NCBI GenBank assembly: GCA_047632015.1
Contig: JBLIBC010000045.1
Location: 1-12,777 of the forward strand
Direction: 5' to 3'
Length of the DNA stretch: 12,777 bases
DNA from: JBLIAZ01 sp047632015
GTDB taxonomy: Bacteria; Bacteroidota; Bacteroidia; Flavobacteriales_C; GCA-002722245
Part shown: positions 8,113 through 12,777 of the stretch, one piece after another
Layout: the number at the start of each line of letters is the position of its first letter
Numbering within the stretch: the first letter of the stretch is position 1
Notes under the pieces: generated by a model
Seen by the model: the letters and a program-made list of their open reading frames with translations, nothing else
The model's database searches: none
What the model was told of the DNA's origin: nothing
Position numbers and translations under genes: made by a program

Positions 8113-8644
8113 CTATAAATTCCTGAGTTTAATAATTGTATTCCAATTTCTTGTAGTAGCAGTTACGCCTAGTTTTTTTTCAAAAAATTGATTGGACAAT
8201 TTGCTTTGGTGATATTTCCCCAAGCATTTAATGTATACGATGTTTTCGTGCACTAAAAATTCACCTGGAAGAAAATTTTGATCTTCTAATTTATTCGCAA
8301 ATTCTACACTTGGTTTTTGATGTAAAAGAGTAATGTGCACGTGTTTTGAGATATTGCTATCCATAAAAGGATTGTCATCAGTTATGCGGATCAAAGATGA
8401 GAAAGAAAACGTTAAAACAGGAACCTTAAATCCGTAATTGTCCTTGATAGCATTTGTTATTTGTATACTAAATTGCTCACAGTTTAAAGGTTTGGACTCA
8501 AAAATGATGTTTCAGCTTTGTATATAGCTCCGCACGTTTTTCGTTCCAAGCTCCGTGTAAATTGCTCGAAGGTCCTCCATTAATATTTTACGGTGACCCC
8601 TCCCTTGTATTTAGACCTCTTAGCAATGATATGTATGTGCCCAA
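8113..8644 (-). pseudogene. DUF1697-family protein, disrupted by a frameshift and an in-frame stop
   Basis: Joining three stretches of the minus strand rebuilds a protein of about 177 residues, the usual DUF1697 length. Piece A starts at a TTG (8644) and reads TYISLLRGLN, matching the family's opening TYIALLRGIN. It then loses frame within the G-rich run at about 8596-8607, and its own frame stops at 8588-8590. Piece B is in the +1 frame and reads GHRKILMEDLRAIYTELG, then NVRSYIQS. It ends at TGA (8512-8514), exactly where the family has the Gly of SGN. Piece C continues in the same frame with NIIFESKPL and later GFKVPVLTF. It ends with the family signature SKLSNQFFEKKLG, then TRNWNTIIKL and TAG at 8113-8115. 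A 93-codon TTG-started frame (8394 to 8113) can be called from piece C, but it is only the C-terminal half. The function of DUF1697 proteins is not established. The gene lies 32 bases downstream of the prenyl synthase on the same strand. Confidence 0.88.
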
Positions 8645-8676
8645 CGTTTTAGGTAACCGACTGTTTTTTTTTGTGA

Positions 8677-9654
8677 TTATTTTTTTCGTTCAATCGTATA
8701 GGTGATCAATGATTTTAAGCTTGATTTGAACTCAGACGAGGGAACATCTTGAACGAGAGATAGCGCTTTATCTTTGTACTCGTTCATTTTATTAATAGTG
8801 TATTCAATACCTCCAGAGCTTTTAACATGCTTAATTAATTCTCGGACTTTTTCGTCATTCTCGTTGTGGTTTTTGACTACATTAATCATCCACTTTTTCT
8901 CTTTTTTGTTAGCCTTGTTAAGAGCGAATATTAGTGGAAGCGTCATCTTTTTTTCTTTGATGTCAATTCCAACAGGTTTGCCAATTTGTTTAGCAACCGA
9001 TTCGTAGTCAAACAAGTCGTCTTTAATTTGAAAAGCGATTCCAATGTATTCTCCAAGAAGTTTCATTTTTTGAATACGGTCAGCTGGTGCTCCTGCCGAA
9101 GCTGCTCCTGTTGCGCAGCATGCTGCAATTAAGCTGGCTGTTTTTTGACGAATTATATCAAAATACACGTCCTCTTCAATATCTAGTCTTCTGGCTTTTT
9201 CAATTTGAAGCAACTCACCTTCACTCATTTCTTTGGTGGCGGTAGATATTAATTTCAAAAAATCAAAATCTTCAAAATCAGCAGACAATTGCAGTCCTTT
9301 TGATAACAGGTAATCACCAACTAAAACGGCTATCTTGTTTTTCCACAAAGCATTAATTGAAAAGAAACCTCGACGTTCCATAGCATCATCAACCACGTCA
9401 TCATGAACCAAAGTTGCTGTGTGAATCATTTCTATTAAACTAGCTGCACGGTAAGTTCTGTCGGTTATTCCTCCGCAAATTCCAGCAGAAAGCATTACAA
9501 ACATGGGCCGCATTTGCTTCCCTTTTCGTTTTATAATGTAATGGGTGATTTTGTCAAGTAAAGGCGTGTTACTAATCATCATCTTTTTGAAATTCTCCTC
9601 AAAAAGCGCGAGTTCTTTTTTTATAGGTACCTGTATATCCTCTAATGTTGACAT
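8677..9654 (-). CDS. Long-chain polyprenyl diphosphate synthase (trans-isoprenyl synthase)
   Basis: This 325-residue cytosolic enzyme elongates an allylic diphosphate with isopentenyl diphosphate, most likely making the side chain of menaquinone. Both catalytic Asp motifs are intact: DDVVD at 85-89, inside LVHDDVVDDAMERRG, and DDLFD at 212-216, inside FQIKDDLFDYES. The GKQMRP segment (45-50) and GKPVGIDIKEKKMTLP (226-241) are also present. The fifth residue before the first Asp motif is Ala (A80) rather than a bulky aromatic. In this family that favours a long product, so octaprenyl-type (IspB-like) synthesis is more likely than farnesyl or geranylgeranyl. The exact chain length cannot be read. 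The ATG at 9652-9654 gives the expected N-terminus. The gene is divergent from the secreted protein gene at 9784 across a 129-base gap. No truncation or missing catalytic residue is seen. Confidence 0.93.
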   Translation of the reverse strand: MSTLEDIQVPIKKELALFEENFKKMMISNTPLLDKITHYIIKRKGKQMRPMFVMLSAGICGGITDRTYRAASLIEMIHTATLVHDDVVDDAMERRGFFSINALWKNKIAVLVGDYLLSKGLQLSADFEDFDFLKLISTATKEMSEGELLQIEKARRLDIEEDVYFDIIRQKTASLIAACCATGAASAGAPADRIQKMKLLGEYIGIAFQIKDDLFDYESVAKQIGKPVGIDIKEKKMTLPLIFALNKANKKEKKWMINVVKNHNENDEKVRELIKHVKSSGGIEYTINKMNEYKDKALSLVQDVPSSEFKSSLKSLITYTIERKK

Positions 9655-9719
9655 TGCGCTGCCAAGTTACATAAATTCACCTGTGATGGATATATATATT
9701 GGTTAAATTATGGCACTTT

Positions 9720-9751
9720 TTTGGTAATTGGTTGGGCATAAGTTATTTTCG
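9720..9751 (+). promoter_or_regulatory. Candidate Bacteroidota-type promoter for the secreted protein gene
   Basis: TTTG at 9720-9723 (-33 element) is followed after 20 bases by TATTTTCG at 9744-9751, which matches TAnnTTTG at all but one specified base. The spacing is the one expected for the Bacteroidota primary sigma factor. Transcription would begin a few bases downstream, leaving a leader of roughly 25 bases before the ATG at 9784. No operator is recognised. Confidence 0.38.
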
Positions 9752-9783
9752 AGACAGCGCAGTTTTGCTCAACGATATTTGCT

Positions 9784-11052
9784 ATGAAGATCCGTTTGTT
9801 GTATTTGTTTGTTTTGGTTTGTATTCAAGCTAATGCTTCATACTTATTAATTCCAATGGATAAATCCCAAAAGAATCATTTGAAAAGTTACGGTATAGCT
9901 TATTGGGTGATAAACCAAGAAATTACAGTGGATTGGTTGCTGAATTACCGGGGAGGAAGCTTTGCATTTAAGCATCACCCAACACTTGAAAAGGAGTGTA
10001 AAATCCGAGGGGTTTCTACCGAGTTAATTCCTGATGTGGCTTATCAAAAAATATTAAGAGATATTGGACAGCCAGAGGTAAATCAATCGTTAGTAAAGTT
10101 GGAGAAAGCCCCGAGAGTTGCAGTGTATTCTCCTAAAAACAAACAACCATGGGATGATGCGGTAACTCTGGTAATGAAATATGCTGAAATTCCATATACA
10201 GTTGTTTACGATGAGGAAATTATCCGTGGTGATTTAAGCAAATATGATTGGTTGCATTTGCATCATGAAGATTTTACAGGACAGTATGGGAAATTTTGGT
10301 TTAATTATCAACATGCGGGATGGTTTAAAGAATATGTCCGTTTCAACGAAGGCATGGCAACTAAATTGGGTTTTGCCAAAGTCGCGGATTTAAAGTTAGG
10401 TGTTGCTTTGACTATAAAAAAGTATGTAAAAAAAGGAGGTTTTATTTTTGCTATGTGCGCGGCTACTGATTCTTACGATATTGCCTTGGCTGCTGAAAGA
10501 GTGGATATTTGTAAACAAATGTTTGACGGAGATGCTTCTGATCCAAATGCTGACAGCAAGCTAGATTATTTTAATGGTTTTGCTTTTAAAGATTACACTT
10601 TAGTGCATGATCCTCGTGAATATGAATATAGTTCCATAGATGGGACCAAAGAGCATTCAAAATTTGTGGCGCAAAAAGGAGTGGGAAAAGATGTGTTTAC
10701 CTTGTTTGATTTCAGTGCAAAGTGGGATCCTATTCCATCCATGCTTTGTCAGAATCACGAACAATTAATTAAAGGATTTATGGGGCAAACGACCTCCTTT
10801 AAAAAAGAAAATATACGTTCCGATGTGTTGGTGATGGGTGAAAGTAAAGCCATAGGGACGGCTAAATATATTCATGGGCAAAGCGGTCAAGGCACCTGGA
10901 CATTTTATGGAGGTCATGACCCAGAGGATCATACGCATAGGGTAAGTGACCCTCCCACTGATTTGAATTTGCATCCGAATTCTCCTGGGTATCGATTGAT
11001 TCTTAACAACGTGTTGTTTCCGGCAGCAAAAAAGAAAAAAAGGAAGACTTAG
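9784..11052 (+). CDS. Secreted conserved Bacteroidota protein, usually labelled 'asparagine synthetase B'
   Basis: This 422-residue protein has a clear signal peptide (1-18, cleavage ANA|S), so it is periplasmic or exported. It closely resembles, from memory, a family conserved in flavobacteria that is often annotated as asparagine synthetase B. Recognisable blocks are YLLIPMD, AYWVINQ, DWLLNYRGGSF, KQPWDDAVTLVMKYAEIPY, WLHLHHEDFTGQYGKFW (156-172), FAMCAATDSYDIALAA with Cys225, QMFDGD, AKWDPIPSMLCQNH, KGFMGQTTS, FYGGHDPEDH (GGHD at 376-379) and the Lys-rich tail. It lacks the N-terminal nucleophile Cys2 glutaminase and the SGGxDS pyrophosphate loop that a true AsnB needs. The Cys225 and His-rich blocks are reminiscent of class I amidotransferase-like folds, but this is a guess. 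The real reaction is unknown. It is convergent with the gene at 11062, with 9 bases between the stop codons. Confidence 0.85.
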   Translation: MKIRLLYLFVLVCIQANASYLLIPMDKSQKNHLKSYGIAYWVINQEITVDWLLNYRGGSFAFKHHPTLEKECKIRGVSTELIPDVAYQKILRDIGQPEVNQSLVKLEKAPRVAVYSPKNKQPWDDAVTLVMKYAEIPYTVVYDEEIIRGDLSKYDWLHLHHEDFTGQYGKFWFNYQHAGWFKEYVRFNEGMATKLGFAKVADLKLGVALTIKKYVKKGGFIFAMCAATDSYDIALAAERVDICKQMFDGDASDPNADSKLDYFNGFAFKDYTLVHDPREYEYSSIDGTKEHSKFVAQKGVGKDVFTLFDFSAKWDPIPSMLCQNHEQLIKGFMGQTTSFKKENIRSDVLVMGESKAIGTAKYIHGQSGQGTWTFYGGHDPEDHTHRVSDPPTDLNLHPNSPGYRLILNNVLFPAAKKKKRKT

Positions 11053-11061
11053 GTTTTCTTT

Positions 11062-12006
11062 CTAGTAGTTGCTCATCCTAATTTTTGTTTTTTGGAATTC
11101 ACTGATCATTGAAATCATGATGTCTTCCACGGTTTCAATTTTATCCAGGTATCCTGACACTTGACCTATTTCAAGTTCGCCGTTTTTAAGGTCACCTTCA
11201 AATATTCCCTTTTTGGTACGACCAGATCCAAGAAGTAATTTTAGTTCTTCAATAGTTGCATTTCTTGAATATGCGTTCATTACTTTTTTAAAAAAATCAC
11301 TTTTCAACATGCGCACTGGTGTTAGTTCTTTTAGGGTGAGTTTTGTGTCTCCATCCACAGCATTCACAACCGCTTTTTTAAATAAGTCATGAGCCGAAGA
11401 TTCCATACTAACAGCAAATCGACTGCCTATTTGGACCCCGTCAGCACCCAAAGCCATCGTGGCAAACATGCTTTGGCCATTTCCTATTCCGCCAGCAGCA
11501 ACAAGTGGTTTGTCGGTTATTTTTCGCAGTTGAGGAATTAAACATAAAGTCGTTGTCTCGTCTTTTCCGTTGTGCCCACCAGCTTCAAAACCTTCACCAA
11601 TTATACCATCCACATTGGCATCAATCGCTTTTTGAGTAAATTTTGAATTGGCAACAACATGCAAAACCGTAACACCTTCGCTTTTTATCACAGAAGAATA
11701 CTTGTTTGGATTTCCTGCTGAGGTTATTGCAACAGGTACTTTGTGTTGAAGTGTTTTTTCGATTTGCTGTTCAGAATACTTGGAAAACAAAGGGATGTTT
11801 ACTCCAAAAGGCATGTTTGTATTAGCTTTTGTTTTAAGAATGTGCTCCTCCAAGAGGTCTGGATTCATTGATCCTGCACCCAAAACACCAAGTCCTCCAT
11901 TGTTACTTACCGCACTAGCTAGTTTCCACCCACTGCACCAAACCATTCCTCCTTGGATGATAGGGTGTTTAATTTTTAGTAACTTACATAAGTTGTTTTT
12001 GTCCAT
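11062..12006 (-). CDS. Nitronate monooxygenase / FabK-like FMN-dependent oxidoreductase
   Basis: This 314-residue TIM-barrel flavoprotein belongs to the 2-nitropropane dioxygenase (NPD) family. IIQGGMVW opens the barrel at 16-23, with GGLGVLGAG at 37-45. The family's central motif GEGFEAGGHNG (137-147) carries the catalytic-type H145. The FMN-phosphate-binding segments are VAAGGIGNG (169-177) and GADGVQIGSRF (187-197). Family members either oxidise nitronates to carbonyl compounds or, as FabK, reduce enoyl-ACP in fatty acid synthesis. The EGxEAGGH motif is shared by both groups, so the assignment cannot be settled here. The length fits FabK and compact NPD proteins. The start is ATG at 12004-12006. 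No neighbour indicates a pathway; the flanking genes are convergent on one side and divergent on the other. Confidence 0.88.
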   Translation of the reverse strand: MDKNNLCKLLKIKHPIIQGGMVWCSGWKLASAVSNNGGLGVLGAGSMNPDLLEEHILKTKANTNMPFGVNIPLFSKYSEQQIEKTLQHKVPVAITSAGNPNKYSSVIKSEGVTVLHVVANSKFTQKAIDANVDGIIGEGFEAGGHNGKDETTTLCLIPQLRKITDKPLVAAGGIGNGQSMFATMALGADGVQIGSRFAVSMESSAHDLFKKAVVNAVDGDTKLTLKELTPVRMLKSDFFKKVMNAYSRNATIEELKLLLGSGRTKKGIFEGDLKNGELEIGQVSGYLDKIETVEDIMISMISEFQKTKIRMSNY

Positions 12007-12034
12007 GTTTATAAATATAGTGCGGTATGGGCTT

Positions 12035-12070
12035 TTATAAGTGAGAAAGTCACTACTTTTTTACTTATAA
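12035..12070. promoter_or_regulatory. Nested inverted repeat in the divergent promoter region
   Basis: TTATAAGT (12035-12042) and ACTTATAA (12063-12070) are perfect 8-base inverted arms around a 20-base centre. Inside lies a second inverted pair, AGTGA (12040-12044) and TCACT (12050-12054), around GAAAG. The whole element sits midway in the 94-base gap between the oxidoreductase gene (minus) and the PAS protein gene (plus). It is placed to act as an operator for either or both. No binding protein is recognised. Confidence 0.4.
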
Positions 12071-12079
12071 TCTACATTT

Positions 12080-12087
12080 TAATTTTG
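12080..12087 (+). promoter_or_regulatory. Possible -7 element for the PAS protein gene
   Basis: TAATTTTG matches TAnnTTTG exactly, but it is only 13 bases before the ATG at 12101. That would leave a very short leader, and no TTTG -33 partner is seen at the normal spacing. It may be coincidental in this T-rich stretch. Confidence 0.2.
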
Positions 12088-12100
12088 TCAAGCCAACCAC

Positions 12101-12777
12101 ATGAAAACAAAACCAGATTTTTTTGAATCACTTTTTAATACGGTTGGAGGTGGTGTTGCGGTGGCTAATATTGAAGGTTTAATTCAGTTTGTTAACCCCG
12201 GTATTTGTAAAATGCTTGGATACTCGCAGGAAGAATTCCAGGGTATTCATGTTAGTGAGATTACTGCTCCTGATGATATTGAATCAACGGTTCAAGCAAT
12301 TAAAGAAGCTGTAAAAAATCCCGGGTATGAAGTTCAGCTGGAAAAAGTATATTTAAAGAAAGATGGAAATCGGTTTTATGGTTTAACGACTATAAAATCC
12401 TACGAACATGACGGTAAACTGTTTTTGTCTGCATTCATAAATGATTTTGCGGAGCATTATTTGGCTAGGCAACGTACCGAAAAACAGTACAAGGACATCA
12501 TAGAATTAGCGGACGATATTATTTTTACTGTGGATCCTAGTGGTAATTTTGTATACGCTAATCAGATGACTCAGGACATTACAGGGGCAAGCGAAAAAGA
12601 GATTTTGACCAGAAATTATATGGATTTAGTAACTCCTTCCCATAAGAAAGAAGTGTATAAAATTTATCATGAACATTTTTTATCTAGAAATGACAGCATT
12701 CAGTTTACTTTCCCAATTCAAGATGCTGATGGTGGTGTTTGCTGGTTGGATCAAAAATTAAATACCATCTGGGATAC
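12101..12777 (+). CDS. PAS-PAS sensor protein, N-terminal part (3' end outside window)
   Basis: An ATG at 12101 opens a frame that stays open for 225 codons to the right edge. Residues about 5-120 form a PAS/PAC unit: FFESLFNTVGGGVAVAN, then VNPGICKMLGYSQEEFQG, then KKDGNRFYGLTTI. A second PAS domain runs from about 128 to the edge: YKDIIELADDIIFTVDPSGN, then VYANQMTQDITGASEKEI and DADGGVCWLDQ. There is no signal peptide or membrane segment, so sensing is probably cytoplasmic. The output domain is not in the window; in Bacteroidota a histidine kinase is the commonest partner, but guanylate cyclase, GGDEF or phosphatase outputs are also possible. It is divergent from the oxidoreductase gene and shares a 94-base promoter region containing an inverted repeat. 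The ligand is unknown. Confidence 0.88.
   Translation, partial: MKTKPDFFESLFNTVGGGVAVANIEGLIQFVNPGICKMLGYSQEEFQGIHVSEITAPDDIESTVQAIKEAVKNPGYEVQLEKVYLKKDGNRFYGLTTIKSYEHDGKLFLSAFINDFAEHYLARQRTEKQYKDIIELADDIIFTVDPSGNFVYANQMTQDITGASEKEILTRNYMDLVTPSHKKEVYKIYHEHFLSRNDSIQFTFPIQDADGGVCWLDQKLNTIWD

Noticed and set aside
8512..8514. TGA as a recoded (selenocysteine) codon in the DUF1697 gene
   Set aside because: The family has Gly here, one base change explains it, no downstream SECIS-like element is evident, and the same gene carries a separate frameshift.
9686..9702. TATATATAT stretch upstream of the prenyl synthase as a promoter element
   Set aside because: It fits neither TAnnTTTG nor a -33 element with correct spacing; such alternation is expected by chance in AT-rich intergenic DNA.
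11030..11062. A-rich/T-rich pairing across the end of the secreted protein gene as a bidirectional terminator
   Set aside because: The A-rich codons encode the Lys-rich tail that I recall from related proteins; the pairing is imperfect and the stem has almost no GC content.

Overview
The window looks like a chromosomal piece of a member of the Bacteroidota, probably Flavobacteriales. The evidence is a type B type IX secretion (gliding-motility-associated) C-terminal domain, SprB-like and PKD repeats, the secreted protein that Bacteroidota annotations usually label 'asparagine synthetase B', AT-rich DNA, weak Shine-Dalgarno signals and matches to the Bacteroidota promoter pattern TTTG-N20-TAnnTTTG. 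The genus cannot be named from this sequence alone.

Layout. (1) 1-1900 (+): the 3' part of a large secreted repeat protein; its 5' end lies outside the window. (2) 1924-8037 (-): a heavy-metal efflux cluster. In transcription order it has a small His-rich protein with a GTG start, a lipoprotein periplasmic adaptor with His-rich ends, a 1037-residue HME-type RND pump and a TolC/CusC-like outer-membrane factor. The last three genes are separated by only 24 and 10 bases and read as one operon. (3) 8113-8644 (-): a broken DUF1697-family gene, rebuilt here from three pieces with one frameshift and one in-frame TGA. (4) 8677-9654 (-): a long-chain polyprenyl diphosphate synthase. (5) 9784-11052 (+): the secreted 'asparagine synthetase B'-like protein, convergent with (6) 11062-12006 (-), a nitronate monooxygenase/FabK-like flavoprotein. 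(7) 12101-12777 (+): the 5' part of a PAS-PAS sensor protein that runs off the right edge.

How the genes work together. The efflux cluster is the only clear functional system. The adaptor, pump and outer-membrane factor would form a tripartite transenvelope complex that exports a metal cation. Two proteins with dense His/Asp tracts, the small protein and the adaptor, could bind metal in the periplasm and pass it to the pump; this relay is inference. No metal-responsive regulator is adjacent. The remaining genes look like unrelated housekeeping or accessory genes. There is no gene-free stretch longer than 300 bases, and I see no RNA gene, CRISPR array, insertion sequence or phage gene.

Most noteworthy: the DUF1697 pseudogene with both lesions mapped, the unnamed His-rich protein heading the efflux cluster, the non-canonical TM4 charge motif of the pump, and a secreted protein whose usual name does not fit its sequence.
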